A DNA stretch of 64,000 nucleotides from Dyella sp. C11 (GTDB lineage: Bacteria > Pseudomonadota > Gammaproteobacteria > Xanthomonadales > Rhodanobacteraceae). Under the pieces are notes generated by a model. It searched no databases. It saw nothing but the letters and a program-made list of their open reading frames with translations, and was not told where the DNA came from. Position 1 is the stretch's first letter, and each line of letters begins with the position of its first letter. Shown here piece by piece: positions 28,918-37,650 of the stretch. The stretch is taken from assembly GCF_003121485.1 (NCBI RefSeq), contig NZ_QAVX01000015.1, forward strand, positions 1 to 64,000, given 5' to 3'. Position numbers and translations under genes: made by a program.

Positions 28918-28953
28918 GGGATGCCTCCTGGACGTTCATGGGATGCCTCCTGG
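28909..28953. repeat. Tandem duplication of a ribosome-binding site and start codon
   Basis: A 22-bp unit (28909-28930) is repeated exactly at 28931-28952. On the minus strand each unit carries a CAGGAGGCATCCC-ATG-AACGTC block, so there are two strong Shine-Dalgarno/ATG pairs 22 nt apart. The upstream ATG (28939) reads a different frame of 95 codons that overlaps the YjdM-like gene. Confidence 0.9.
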
Positions 28954-28972
28954 TTGATGCAAACCGGCCATG

Positions 28973-29869
28973 TTAGCCGCGCGCGGCGCGCAGGTTGCGC
29001 AGGCCCATGCCGCTCACGGCGATCAAGCCGAGCAGGATGAACGCGATACCTGCGAATTCCATGGCGCTGGGTTGCTCGTGCAGGATCATCCATGCCAGCA
29101 GCACGCTGACGATGGGAACGCCCAGGCTTGCCACGCTCGCGATGGCGGTGGGCAGGCGATGCAGCACGATCAGCCACAGGCCCCACGCAAGGCTCGACGC
29201 CAGCACGACGCTGTAGGCGAGGCCGGCGATCAGATCCCACGTCCAGTCGAACGGTCGTTGCGGCACGCATAGCGCAACGACGATGAGTGCCAGCGCGCCA
29301 AACAGCATTTGCCAGGCGGTGAGGTTGAGCGGCGAAGGCTTGTGGCGCAGAAAGGCACGTTTGCTGAGTACGGTGCCGAACGCCCAAGCCAGGCCTGCAC
29401 ACACCGCCAGCAGAGTGCTGCGGGTGCTGCCCAGGCCATGCCAGGGCTCGATGATGCACACGAGTCCAATGGCGGCCAGGCCCAGGCCGATCCAATGCCG
29501 ACGTGTGATGCGCTCATCCAGGATCACCCGTGCCAGCAACACCGACCAGAACGGCATGGTGTAGGCGAGCAATGCCACGCGACCGGCGCCACCGCTTTCC
29601 AGCGCCAGCTGTCCCAGGCCCTGGAAGGCGGTGGTCTGGCACAGGCCGATGGCGAGGGTCGGCAACAGCGGCGGTGGCCGCAGCGACTGGCGCGTGATTG
29701 CCAGTGCGGCAAACAACACCAGCGCGCCCAGCGAGTAACGCAGCGCCGAGAAGTTGAAGGGCCCGGCGTGTTGCAGCACCTGCTTCATCACGATCCAGCT
29801 GTAGGCCCAGATCAGGATGGTGGCAAGCAGGGCCAGCACGGCGCCGCGGGAAGATGGCTTGATGGTCAT
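28973..29869 (-). CDS. EamA/DMT-family transporter
   Basis: A 298-residue inner-membrane protein with ten predicted transmembrane helices in two EamA repeats (about residues 10-135 and 150-285), typical of RhaT/YdcZ-type exporters of metabolites or amino acids. It begins MTIKPSSRGAVLALLATILIW; the frame continues upstream for 157 codons but that part is not membrane-like. The substrate cannot be predicted. Confidence 0.87.
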   Translation of the reverse strand: MTIKPSSRGAVLALLATILIWAYSWIVMKQVLQHAGPFNFSALRYSLGALVLFAALAITRQSLRPPPLLPTLAIGLCQTTAFQGLGQLALESGGAGRVALLAYTMPFWSVLLARVILDERITRRHWIGLGLAAIGLVCIIEPWHGLGSTRSTLLAVCAGLAWAFGTVLSKRAFLRHKPSPLNLTAWQMLFGALALIVVALCVPQRPFDWTWDLIAGLAYSVVLASSLAWGLWLIVLHRLPTAIASVASLGVPIVSVLLAWMILHEQPSAMEFAGIAFILLGLIAVSGMGLRNLRAARG

Positions 29870-29966
29870 GGGTCTGCGGGATGGCCTGATCGAGGCGCCT
29901 TGCCCAGCGCATCTCGGTGGGATAGCGTCCTGCTGTCGAAGCAGGGAGCTTAACAAGGGAGGCCCC

Positions 29967-30323
29967 GTGACTGCAGCGCGCACAAGAAACGTGTTCGTGG
30001 CCTGCCTGGGTCTGCTGGCCGTGCTCGCCATGGTCGTGCCGTTGTCGACACTGCTGCCGATGGTGAAGAACGGCGAGCTGCCATGGCTGCGCCTGTTTCC
30101 CCTGTTGATCGGCATGCTGCTTCTGTTCCTCGACAGTGTGGCGCTGCTGTTTCGTCGGCCCGAGCATGGATGGGTCTTCGCCCTGGCTGCCATCTTCCTG
30201 CTGCTGGGCATGTGGTGGCTGCGGGAAAGTTCGTCCGTGTGGCCATGGTTTGCCGTGATCGCCTCGGCGACAGGCGCGGTGTACGGTTTTCGCAAGGAGC
30301 GCGGCGACGAAGCCGTGGATTGA
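29967..30323 (+). CDS. Small hydrophobic membrane protein
   Basis: A 118-residue protein with four hydrophobic segments (about residues 8-28, 38-55, 62-80 and 88-103) and a basic C-terminus, suggesting an inner-membrane protein. Start is GTG 29967, with AAGGGAGG 5 nt upstream. It is 1 nt from the tag gene, so cotranscription is very likely. No domain is recognised. Confidence 0.65.
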   Translation: MTAARTRNVFVACLGLLAVLAMVVPLSTLLPMVKNGELPWLRLFPLLIGMLLLFLDSVALLFRRPEHGWVFALAAIFLLLGMWWLRESSSVWPWFAVIASATGAVYGFRKERGDEAVD

Positions 30324-30324
30324 T

Positions 30325-30894
30325 ATGGCGACCAAGGCAAGACAGCGCTGCCCCTGGGGCAACAGCGAAGACATGCACGACTACCACGACACCGAGTGGG
30401 GTGCGCCGCTGCACGACGACCAGCGACTGTTCGAGTTCCTGTGCCTGGAAGGCGCGCAGGCGGGGCTGTCGTGGCGCACCATCCTGCTCAAGCGTGACAA
30501 TTATCGGCGCGTGTTCCACGATTTCGACATCAAGCGTGTAGCCGCCATGAAGGAGCGCGAGCTGGAGAAAGCGCTGCTTGATGCAGGCATCGTGCGCAAT
30601 CGTTTGAAGGTGTATGCAACGCGCGACAATGCCATCGCGGCGCTGGCGGTCATCGACGAATTCGGCAGCCTCGATGCGTACCTGTGGTCGTTCGTGGATG
30701 GCAAACCCATCCGCAACGCATGGACGGGTCAGGGCGACGTGCCTGCAAGCACGCCCTTGTCGGACCGCATGAGCAAGGCGTTGAAGAAGCGCGGCTTCCG
30801 CTTCGTCGGCACCACCATCTGCTATGCCTTCATGCAGGCCACGGGCATGGTCAACGACCACGTGGTGGGTTGTTTTCGTTACAAGCAGGTCTGA
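30325..30894 (+). CDS. tag: DNA-3-methyladenine glycosylase I
   Basis: A 189-residue HhH-superfamily glycosylase that excises 3-methyladenine from alkylated DNA. The N-terminal RCPWGNSEDMHDYHDTEWG block holds the first Cys and His zinc ligands, and the C-terminal NDHVVGCF block supplies the other His and Cys; the catalytic Glu in FEFLCLEGAQAGLSW is present. Full length relative to E. coli Tag (187). Confidence 0.95.
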   Translation: MATKARQRCPWGNSEDMHDYHDTEWGAPLHDDQRLFEFLCLEGAQAGLSWRTILLKRDNYRRVFHDFDIKRVAAMKERELEKALLDAGIVRNRLKVYATRDNAIAALAVIDEFGSLDAYLWSFVDGKPIRNAWTGQGDVPASTPLSDRMSKALKKRGFRFVGTTICYAFMQATGMVNDHVVGCFRYKQV

Positions 30895-30914
30895 TCCGCT
30901 ACCCGTAACGAAGT

Positions 30915-30937
30915 GGCGGAGGAGTGGCTCCTCCGCC
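30915..30937. terminator. Hairpin between convergent tag and lipoprotein genes
   Basis: A perfect 10-bp stem GGCGGAGGAG (30915-30924) / CTCCTCCGCC (30928-30937) with 3-nt loop in the 50-nt convergent gap. It lacks a T-run on either side, so termination efficiency is uncertain. Confidence 0.6.
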
Positions 30938-30944
30938 GGGAAGA

Positions 30945-31481
30945 TCAGTTCATCAGCGTCTTGAAGCGCGGATCGGACACGGCCTTCTTGATCAGGTCCT
31001 GCACCGCCGGCCCCAAGGCTTGCGCCGTCTGGTTGCACGCGGTGATCGCATCGAAGCCGCTCTTGAATTCGTACTTGTTCTCGACGGACAACGAGTTGCC
31101 GTTGTTGGAATTCAAGGTGAGCGAAAGATCCCACCAGCCGCTCGTCAGGCCGGCGCTGGAAGAAAAGGCGATCTTTTCCATGCGTCCGGTAACGACGGCG
31201 TTGTCGCCGTAAACGCCCGCCAGTTTGAATTCGTCGTTGAAGGCCTTCTGCACGAATTGCGGAATGGTGGCGCCGTCGGACGCCTTGATCGGGCCCATCA
31301 AGCGGCAGTTCGCGTCGTAGGTGGCCGGTGCGTCGAGCGAGGCCACGTTCAAGGTCTTGCCTTGGTACGTCTTGAGAATCATGTCGTTGTCGACGGACAC
31401 CGAGTAACGCGCAGGCGTCATCGTCGAACAGCCGGACACGACAAGCATCATGCCTAGAAGGGCAAGCCGAGACTTCTTCAT
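30945..31481 (-). CDS. Putative lipoprotein of unknown function
   Basis: A 178-residue lipoprotein: MKKSRLALLGMMLVVSGC gives a type II signal peptide with Cys18. The mature part has alternating beta-like stretches (YSVSVDNDMIL, VVTGRMEKIAFSSS, WWDLSLTLNSNN) and ends in a helical region with QALGPAVQDLIKKAV. ATG 31481 has GGGGGA upstream. No characterised family is recognised. Confidence 0.75.
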   Translation of the reverse strand: MKKSRLALLGMMLVVSGCSTMTPARYSVSVDNDMILKTYQGKTLNVASLDAPATYDANCRLMGPIKASDGATIPQFVQKAFNDEFKLAGVYGDNAVVTGRMEKIAFSSSAGLTSGWWDLSLTLNSNNGNSLSVENKYEFKSGFDAITACNQTAQALGPAVQDLIKKAVSDPRFKTLMN

Positions 31482-31675
31482 GTTTTCCCCCTGTTGACCC
31501 CATGGCTGGACGCGCTCTGAAGGCGCGTTGCAACCGCCGCGGGCGATGGCCGCGGCGAGGAGCACTCTAGCCAAAGGCCATGCCGGAAGCGAGCAGGGTT
31601 TCATCGGCTGAAAGTGGGGTTGCGCCACCGTTGTTCCCTGGTGATGCGCCACACGTTGAGCGGCGCCCTTCGACG

Positions 31676-32557
31676 TCAGCGACGACGCGAGCCCCGCAGG
31701 CTGTCGATGGAAAAACTCGCCATCTCGCCACCACCTGCCAGGCGGCGCGACTGCCCCGGCGGCGGACCCCAGGCGTGCGCCGTCACCACTTCCCACGTGG
31801 CGGGAATGCGGCCATCGACACGCATGGTTTCGTACGCGGCCAGCATGCGCTGGTAGTGCTTCTTGCCGAGCAGGTGGCGCTCGCGTTCGCGGTCGGCATT
31901 GGTGGCGCCCAGGCCTTGCAGCTCCTTGAGCAGCATGCGTGGTTCGCTGTAGGTGAGCGTGTAGCGATCCACGTCGAGCACGGGATCGCGCAGGCCGGCG
32001 CTGATCATGGCGTCGCCCAGATCGTGCATGTCCAGGAAGCGGCTCACGTGCGGCTGCTGGTCCGCTTCAGCCCATGCGGCGCGCAATTCCTTCAGCGTGT
32101 CGGGGCCGAAGGTGGAGAACACCAGCAAGCCGCCGGGCTTGAGCACGCGTACGCATTCGCCGAACAACGCGGGCAGGTCGTCAATCCACTGGAAACACAG
32201 GTTGGAATGCAGCACGTCCACGCTGTGGTCGGGCAGCGGCAGCGACGTGGCCTCCGCGCACACGCGCTGGAACGGCTTCAGCCAGCTGATGTTCTTCTTC
32301 GCCGTGCGCAACATCGGCAACGCCATGTCCATCGCGATCACCTGCGATTTCGCGTAACGCTTGCGCAGCAGCGCGGTGCCGCGACCCGTACCCGCGCCGA
32401 CGTCGATCACGCGTTCGGGCGTTTCCAGATAAAAGCCCAGGCGATCGAGCAGCAGTGTCTGCACTTCACGCTGCAAGGCGTCGTGTTGTTCGTAGCTTTG
32501 CGCCGCGCGGCCAAAATTGCGGCGCACCTGCGCGCGGTCGAAATGCGAGTTGGTCAT
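31676..32557 (-). CDS. bioC: Malonyl-ACP O-methyltransferase BioC
   Basis: A 293-residue SAM-dependent methyltransferase that methylates malonyl-ACP so the fatty acid enzymes can build pimeloyl-ACP for biotin. The SAM motif VIDVGAGTGRGTALL (about residues 49-63) and the family opening FDRAQVRRNFGRAAQSYEQHDALQ are clear. It overlaps bioH by 4 nt (ATGA) and ends the operon; no bioD or bioA is in the window. Confidence 0.93.
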   Translation of the reverse strand: MTNSHFDRAQVRRNFGRAAQSYEQHDALQREVQTLLLDRLGFYLETPERVIDVGAGTGRGTALLRKRYAKSQVIAMDMALPMLRTAKKNISWLKPFQRVCAEATSLPLPDHSVDVLHSNLCFQWIDDLPALFGECVRVLKPGGLLVFSTFGPDTLKELRAAWAEADQQPHVSRFLDMHDLGDAMISAGLRDPVLDVDRYTLTYSEPRMLLKELQGLGATNADRERERHLLGKKHYQRMLAAYETMRVDGRIPATWEVVTAHAWGPPPGQSRRLAGGGEMASFSIDSLRGSRRR

Positions 32558-33324
32558 CGAAAGCTGTCCAGCACGGGCGTCAGCGCAGCGGCGACGTCGC
32601 CCGCATAACCAAAGAAGGGCGCATGGCCGGCGTGCGCGATTTCAGTGAAACTGCCACGCGCCTGTTCTGCAGACCACGCCATGGCCGGCGGCGGCACGAT
32701 GCGATCACGGCGTCCAACAATCCATGCGTTGGGCATGGCAAGCGTAGCGAGCTCGGCGCGACGGTCCGCCGTGTCGAGAATGCGGATGCCTTCCTGCAGC
32801 ACACGCAGATCGGGCTCGCCGCGCTGGAAGATCAAGCTGCGCAGGTGGCGCACTTCCGCCATCGGGTCGCGGCTGCCCATTGCTTCCAGTGCAATGAAGC
32901 GCTCCAGCGTGGCGTGGTAATCGGTTTCGAGATCCGTGGCGAGCTGGCGCACCAGTTTGGGATCGCTGCCATGCGGCCAGTCTTCGCTGCGCGAGAACTT
33001 CGGCGTGCCATCGATCACGCCCAGGCCGCGCACGTGATGCGGATGCTCGATGGCCCCCGTCATGGCGACGAGGCCGCCGAGCGACCAGCCGATCCAGATG
33101 GCTGGTGGCGTCATTTGCGCAATGGCTTGCGCGCAGGCGGACGGCTCCAGCGGCACGCTGCTGTCGCGCGAATAGCCGTGCCCGGGAAGGTCGACCACGT
33201 GCAGCGTGCAGCGATCGGCCAACTGTTCCCACAGCGGCTCCATCATGCCGCCGTGCATGGCCCAGCCGTGAAGGATCACCACGGGAATCTCGCCGTGGCC
33301 GTGCGTTTCGATGTGCAGCGTCAT
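32554..33324 (-). CDS. bioH: Pimeloyl-ACP methyl ester carboxylesterase BioH
   Basis: A 256-residue alpha/beta hydrolase that removes the methyl group added by BioC to release pimeloyl-ACP. Nucleophile Ser81 in GWSLGG, catalytic His in HAGHAPF (about 235), and the [13 protein letters not shown] oxyanion region match BioH. ATG 33324 overlaps the TGA of trhO. Confidence 0.94.
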   Translation of the reverse strand: MTLHIETHGHGEIPVVILHGWAMHGGMMEPLWEQLADRCTLHVVDLPGHGYSRDSSVPLEPSACAQAIAQMTPPAIWIGWSLGGLVAMTGAIEHPHHVRGLGVIDGTPKFSRSEDWPHGSDPKLVRQLATDLETDYHATLERFIALEAMGSRDPMAEVRHLRSLIFQRGEPDLRVLQEGIRILDTADRRAELATLAMPNAWIVGRRDRIVPPPAMAWSAEQARGSFTEIAHAGHAPFFGYAGDVAAALTPVLDSFR

Positions 33325-34190
33325 GCGCCCAACTCTCCCTCTCCCCTCTGGGGAGAGGGTTGGGGTGAGGGGCGGGTGCTCGCCGAGGCGTTGTTCGATG
33401 CGAGCTCGTCGCCAGATTGGCCCCTCGCCCCAGCCCTCTCTCCGGAGGGGAGAGGGAGCAAAGGCGACGGCGCTAGCGCCTTGTCCACCGCGCCACGCTC
33501 ATCGAACACGAAACAATCGCCGTTCCAGTGCGCGCCGTCGGTTTCCTCGAAATATTTCAGGATGCCGCCTTCCAGCTGGAAAACGTGCTCGATGCCGATG
33601 TCCTGCATATGCAGTGCCGCCTTTTCGCAGCGAATGCCGCCGGTGCAGTACGACACCACCGTCTTGTTCTCGAAGCGCGCGCGATCGGCGGCGAGTGCCG
33701 CGGGAAATTCGGTGAAGCTGGCAATGCGGTAGTCCACCGCGTTCTCGAACAGGCCCACGTCGGTTTCGTAGTCGTTGCGCGTGTCCAGCAACACCACTTC
33801 GCGGCCGTCGTCATCGCGGCCCTGCGCCAGCCAGCGTTGCAAGGTCACCGGCGCCACCGACGGCGCGCGCCCGCCTTCCGGTCGAATGGTGGGCATGCGC
33901 ATGGTGATGATTTCCTTCTTCAGCCGTACGCGCATGCGGCCGAACGGCACCGCGTCGGAGATCGACTCTTTCGGTTCCAGCCCGGCGAAGCGCGGGTCGG
34001 TGCGCAGCCAGTCCATGAACGCATCGATGGGTTCACGCGCCCCGGCCAGGAACAGGTTGATGCCTTCGGGCGCCAGCAGGATGGTCCCCTTGAGCGCCAG
34101 GGCTTCGCAGCGCTCGAGAACGCGCTCACGCAACGTGGGGAGATCGTCCAGCTGGACGAAGCGGTAGGCGGAAAGATTGAGGATCGACAT
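33321..34190 (-). CDS. trhO: TrhO-type rhodanese (tRNA U34 hydroxylase) with repeat-encoded tail
   Basis: A 289-residue protein of the TrhO/YceA family, which hydroxylates uridine 34 of some tRNAs. It has the N-terminal acylphosphatase-like part (about 1-100: [19 protein letters not shown]) and a rhodanese domain with the active-site loop [12 protein letters not shown] (Cys182). Residues 241-289 are low-complexity and coincide exactly with two REP elements (33333-33459), so the natural end was probably near residue 240 and an insertion extended the frame to overlap bioH. It sits inside the biotin operon. Start [11 protein letters not shown] at 34190. Confidence 0.9.
   Translation of the reverse strand: MSILNLSAYRFVQLDDLPTLRERVLERCEALALKGTILLAPEGINLFLAGAREPIDAFMDWLRTDPRFAGLEPKESISDAVPFGRMRVRLKKEIITMRMPTIRPEGGRAPSVAPVTLQRWLAQGRDDDGREVVLLDTRNDYETDVGLFENAVDYRIASFTEFPAALAADRARFENKTVVSYCTGGIRCEKAALHMQDIGIEHVFQLEGGILKYFEETDGAHWNGDCFVFDERGAVDKALAPSPLLPLPSGERAGARGQSGDELASNNASASTRPSPQPSPQRGEGELGA
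33333..33459. repeat. Inverted pair of CCCTCTCCCC-type REPs inside the trhO frame
   Basis: Two REP copies in opposite orientation (33333-33390 and 33418-33459) with a 27-nt spacer. The reading frame of trhO passes through both, producing a Pro/Ser/Gly/Arg-rich tail. Confidence 0.85.
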
Positions 34191-34219
34191 GGCGGGGATG
34201 GGGTACGGCAAGGCGCCCA

Positions 34220-35395
34220 TTATACGGGGCCGGCCGGGATGGCCCGGGAAAGGGCGTCCAGCAGGCGGTCCACGTCGCCTTTCTCGTGGGCGGCCGAGAG
34301 CGTGATGCGCAGGCGCGCCTTGCCCTGCGGCACGGTGGGCGGCCGAATGGCCGTGACCAGAAAGCCTTCCCGTTCCAGTGCCTCGGAGACTTCCAGCGCT
34401 GTTGTGGCGTCGCCCAGCAGCAGAGGCTGGATGGCGGTGGGCGACGGCATCAGGGGCAGTCCCCGCTGGGCCGCGCCGGTGCGGAATCGGGCGATCAGCG
34501 CATGCAGCCTGTCCCGGCGCCAGCCTTCCGCCTGCGCCAGGCGTACCGCGGCGAGCGTCGCCGCCGCCAGCGCGGGTGGCATGGCGGTGGTGTAGATGTA
34601 GGTGCGGGCGGACTGCACCAGGCCATCGATGAGGGCGGCGGAACCGGCCACGAACGCGCCGCTGCACCCCAGCGCCTTGCCCAGCGTCGCCATCAACACC
34701 GGCACGTCGTCCTGCGAAAGACCGGCATCGAGCACACTGCCCTCGCCACGCTCACCCAGGACACCCAGGCCATGGGCGTCGTCCACCATGAAGGTCGCAC
34801 TTTCGCGCCGACACAGCGCGGCGAGCTCCTGCAGCGGTGCGATGTCACCGTCCATGCTGAAAACGCCATCGGTGGCGAGCAGCGCCGCGGCATCGGGGCG
34901 CATGGCCAGCTGGCGTGCCGCGGCGTCCACATCCGCGTGGGGGTAGCGTTTCAGTTCGGCGCCCGCGAGTTGGGCGCCATCGATCAGGCAGGCGTGGTTG
35001 AGTTTGTCCTGCACGCACACGTCGTCGCGTTGCAGCAGCGCCTGCATCACGCCGAGATTGGCCATGTAGCCCGTGGAAAACAGCAGCGCACGCTCGCGCC
35101 CGGTCCATGCGGCCAAGGCTTCTTCCAGCGCGGCGTGCGCCGTGCGATGGCCGCTGATGAGATGCGCCGAACCGCTGCCGACCCCGTCATCGGCGGCATG
35201 CTTCAGTGCATCGATCAACGTCGGGTGCTGCGCGAGGCCAAGGTAATCGTTGCTGCAGAAGGACAGGAGGCGACGGCCGTCGCGCTCCACCCACATGCCG
35301 TCGGCATGCGTGATGGTGTGCAGGCGACGACGCAGCCCGGCCTGTTCACGCTGTTGCGTGTGCAGGGCGAGCCGGTGGAGCAGGTCAGTGCGCAT
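34220..35395 (-). CDS. bioF: 8-amino-7-oxononanoate synthase BioF
   Basis: A 391-residue PLP-dependent alpha-oxoamine synthase that condenses pimeloyl-ACP with alanine. The PLP lysine is in [14 protein letters not shown] (about residue 233), the cofactor contacts [11 protein letters not shown] and the [12 protein letters not shown] opening fit BioF. Start [11 protein letters not shown] at 35395; an upstream in-frame GTG/ATG extension comes from the adjacent REP. Confidence 0.95.
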   Translation of the reverse strand: MRTDLLHRLALHTQQREQAGLRRRLHTITHADGMWVERDGRRLLSFCSNDYLGLAQHPTLIDALKHAADDGVGSGSAHLISGHRTAHAALEEALAAWTGRERALLFSTGYMANLGVMQALLQRDDVCVQDKLNHACLIDGAQLAGAELKRYPHADVDAAARQLAMRPDAAALLATDGVFSMDGDIAPLQELAALCRRESATFMVDDAHGLGVLGERGEGSVLDAGLSQDDVPVLMATLGKALGCSGAFVAGSAALIDGLVQSARTYIYTTAMPPALAAATLAAVRLAQAEGWRRDRLHALIARFRTGAAQRGLPLMPSPTAIQPLLLGDATTALEVSEALEREGFLVTAIRPPTVPQGKARLRITLSAAHEKGDVDRLLDALSRAIPAGPV

Positions 35396-35412
35396 GACAG
35401 ATCCCGGCCGTT

Positions 35413-35520
35413 GTAGGAGCGCACTTGTGCGCGACCGCAAAGCCACGGTGTACCTTCGTCAACCGGATCGGGTGCATGTGGATGGCGCTCCGCTTTGGTC
35501 GCGCACAAGTGCGCTCCTAC
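35413..35520. repeat. Inverted pair of GTAGGAGCGCAC-type REPs between bioB and bioF
   Basis: Copies at 35413-35436 and 35497-35520 in opposite orientation, 60 nt apart, filling the bioB-bioF gap. Confidence 0.85.
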
Positions 35521-35533
35521 AGCGAGGTGGCGC

Positions 35534-36538
35534 TTACGCGGCGCAGTGCTCCACGATATCCGCGTGCACCGTGCTCGACGTTTCCACCACTTCCAGCGCG
35601 TGCAGATCGAGTCGCTTGAACAGCTGGCGATCGTGTTCCACGTCCGGGTTGCTGGTGGTGAGCAGCTTTTCGCCGTAGAAAATGGAATTGGCGCCGGCGA
35701 AGAAGCACAGCGCCTGCACGGCGTCGTCCATCTGCTGGCGACCGGCGGACAGGCGGACCATCGACGCCGGCATCATGATGCGGGCGACGGCAATAGTGCG
35801 CACGAAGTCGAACGGATCGATGGCCTCGGTGCCATTGAGCGGTGTGCCTTCCACCTGCACCAGCTGGTTGATCGGCACGGACTCGGGATGTTCGGGAAGG
35901 TTGGCCAGCGTCTGCAGCAGGCCGGCGCGCTGGTCGCGCGTTTCACCCATGCCCACGATGCCGCCGCAGCAGGTTTTCAGGCCCGCTTCGCGCACGTTCT
36001 CCAGCGTGTCCAGGCGGTCCTGGTACTGGCGGGTGTGGATGATCTCGCCGTAGAACTCCGGCGCGGTATCCAGGTTGTGGTTGTAGAAGTCGAGGCCGGC
36101 GCCCTTCAGCGTCTTGGCCTGTTCGCCGTTGAGCATGCCCAGCGTGGCGCAGGTTTCCAGGCCCAGGCCCTTCACGGCGCGCACGATCTCGGCCACCTTT
36201 TCCACGTCGCGGTCTTTCGGGCTGCGCCAGGCGGCGCCCATGCAGAAGCGGCTGGCGCCGGCATCCTTGGCGGCCTTGGCGCGTTCCAGCACGGCCTCCA
36301 CGCTCATCAGCTTCTGCGCCTGCACGCCGGTGTCGTAGCGCGCGGCCTGCGGACAGTACGCGCAGTCTTCCGGGCAGCCGCCGGTCTTGATGGACAGCAG
36401 GGTGGACACCTGCACGGCGTTCGGATCGTGGTGTTCGCGGTGCACCGAGTGCGCGCGATGCAGCAGCTCGTTGAACGGCAGGGCGAACAGCGCGGCCACT
36501 TCGGCGCGCGTCCAGTCGTGGCGGATGAGTTGGGCCAT
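35534..36538 (-). CDS. bioB: Biotin synthase BioB
   Basis: A 334-residue radical-SAM enzyme that inserts sulfur into dethiobiotin. The 4Fe-4S cysteines are Cys55, Cys59 and Cys62 in [10 protein letters not shown]; conserved Cys and Arg ligands of the 2Fe-2S cluster appear in [18 protein letters not shown] and LSAGRQQM. First gene of the operon bioB-bioF-trhO-bioH-bioC. Start MAQLIRHDW at 36538. A BirA-like dyad lies 57-90 nt upstream. Confidence 0.96.
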   Translation of the reverse strand: MAQLIRHDWTRAEVAALFALPFNELLHRAHSVHREHHDPNAVQVSTLLSIKTGGCPEDCAYCPQAARYDTGVQAQKLMSVEAVLERAKAAKDAGASRFCMGAAWRSPKDRDVEKVAEIVRAVKGLGLETCATLGMLNGEQAKTLKGAGLDFYNHNLDTAPEFYGEIIHTRQYQDRLDTLENVREAGLKTCCGGIVGMGETRDQRAGLLQTLANLPEHPESVPINQLVQVEGTPLNGTEAIDPFDFVRTIAVARIMMPASMVRLSAGRQQMDDAVQALCFFAGANSIFYGEKLLTTSNPDVEHDRQLFKRLDLHALEVVETSSTVHADIVEHCAA

Positions 36539-36594
36539 GGCGACAGCTCTGGGGGAAACGGGGAATGGGCGACAGTGTGGCAGTGCGGTTTTTC

Positions 36595-36628
36595 TTGTCA
36601 ACTTACGACGGCATGTATCAGTTGACGA
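36595..36628. promoter_or_regulatory. Candidate BirA operator upstream of bioB
   Basis: TTGTCAACT (36595-36603), 16-nt spacer, AGTTGACGA (36620-36628): an imperfect dyad with one mismatch in 9-bp arms. The layout matches the known BirA operator TTGTAAACC-N14-16-GGTTTACAA. It lies between bioB and the divergent TM2-like gene, overlapping a TTGACA hexamer on the minus strand. Confidence 0.55.
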
Positions 36629-36686
36629 TGCGCCGACGTATGGCTGCCGCTACCATCAGCCCATCCATCGGGAGGGAGTGGCTGGC

Positions 36687-36893
36687 ATGAGTGAAGGACA
36701 AGGCAGTTCGGGCAACGTGCTTGCTGCCATCTGCAGTTTTTTCATCCCCGGCCTGGGCCAGCTGGTGCAAGGCCGTTTCTGGATTGCCCTGGTGATGTTC
36801 GTGCTGGCGGCGATCCTGTGGATCGTCTGGCTGGGCTGGATCATCCACCTGTGGTCGATCCTTGACGCCGCGCTGTTCAAGCGTAAAGCCTGA
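36687..36893 (+). CDS. Small membrane protein, TM2-like
   Basis: A 68-residue protein with two closely spaced hydrophobic segments (about 10-28 and 32-55) and a GLGQLVQGRFW turn, resembling TM2-domain or YqaE-sized proteins. GGGAGGG lies 10 nt upstream of ATG 36687. It is 12 nt from comF, so the two may be cotranscribed. Confidence 0.65.
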   Translation: MSEGQGSSGNVLAAICSFFIPGLGQLVQGRFWIALVMFVLAAILWIVWLGWIIHLWSILDAALFKRKA

Positions 36894-36905
36894 TCCGCAC
36901 CGCGC

Positions 36906-37628
36906 ATGGATGCGCCCGCCTTCTTGCGACCCCTGGCAGGGGCGCTGCAACGTTTCGTGCTTCCGTTCCGCTGCCTGCTTTGTGGAGCAGCGGGCGACGA
37001 AGGACGGGATCTGTGCCGCGATTGCGCCCACGAGCTGCCACGCAACCGCATCTGCTGTGCACGATGCGCCTTGCCTCTGCCCGAGCCGGCGGCGCAGTGC
37101 GGCCAATGCCAGCGACGGGCGCCGCCGTGGGATGCCGCCTGGGTGCCGTTCCGCTATGCGTGGCCGCTGGATCGCCTGGAATCGCGTTTCAAGTTCAGCG
37201 CCGATCTGGCCTCGGGTCGCGTGTTGTCGGCGCTATGGTTGCGCGAGCCGCCGCCGTCTGCGCTGCCAGCGTGCATCGTGCCGGTGCCCCTGCATGCCGG
37301 GCGCCTGCGCGAGCGCGGCTATAACCAGGTCGCCGAGCTGGCGAAAGCGCTGTCGCGCCACTTTGGCGTGCGCTGGGACATGAGTGCGCTGACACGCGTG
37401 CGCGCCACCTCGGCCCAGACCGAACTCGGTGCACCGGGGCGCCGTCGCAACGTGCGCGGTGCATTCATGGCAGACAGCCGAGAGAGCTGGCCCGCGCATG
37501 TGGCCCTGCTCGACGACGTGATGACAACGGGTGCCACCCTTGCCGAATGCACGCGGCAGCTGAAACGCGCCGGCGTGCAGCGCGTGGATGTCTGGGCGCT
37601 GGCGCGGGCGCCGCGGCCGGGAGGCTAG
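36906..37628 (+). CDS. comF: ComF family phosphoribosyltransferase-like protein
   Basis: A 240-residue ComF/GntX protein. N-terminal four-cysteine zinc motifs (CLLCGAAGDEGRDLC, CARC..., CGQC) are followed by a type I phosphoribosyltransferase domain with PRPP-binding loop VALLDDVMTTGATLAEC (about 198-214) and PLHAGRLRERGYNQ. Relatives support DNA uptake or gluconate/periplasmic DNA use. Adjacent to the bio operon, as in many gammaproteobacteria. Confidence 0.9.
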   Translation: MDAPAFLRPLAGALQRFVLPFRCLLCGAAGDEGRDLCRDCAHELPRNRICCARCALPLPEPAAQCGQCQRRAPPWDAAWVPFRYAWPLDRLESRFKFSADLASGRVLSALWLREPPPSALPACIVPVPLHAGRLRERGYNQVAELAKALSRHFGVRWDMSALTRVRATSAQTELGAPGRRRNVRGAFMADSRESWPAHVALLDDVMTTGATLAECTRQLKRAGVQRVDVWALARAPRPGG

Positions 37629-37650
37629 GCTTCTCTCGGACGCGGAACGG

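Noticed and set aside
28652-28939. 95-codon frame starting at the duplicated upstream ATG of the YjdM-like gene
   Set aside because: The protein sequence is not family-like and overlaps the real gene in another frame; kept only as a possible translated upstream frame.
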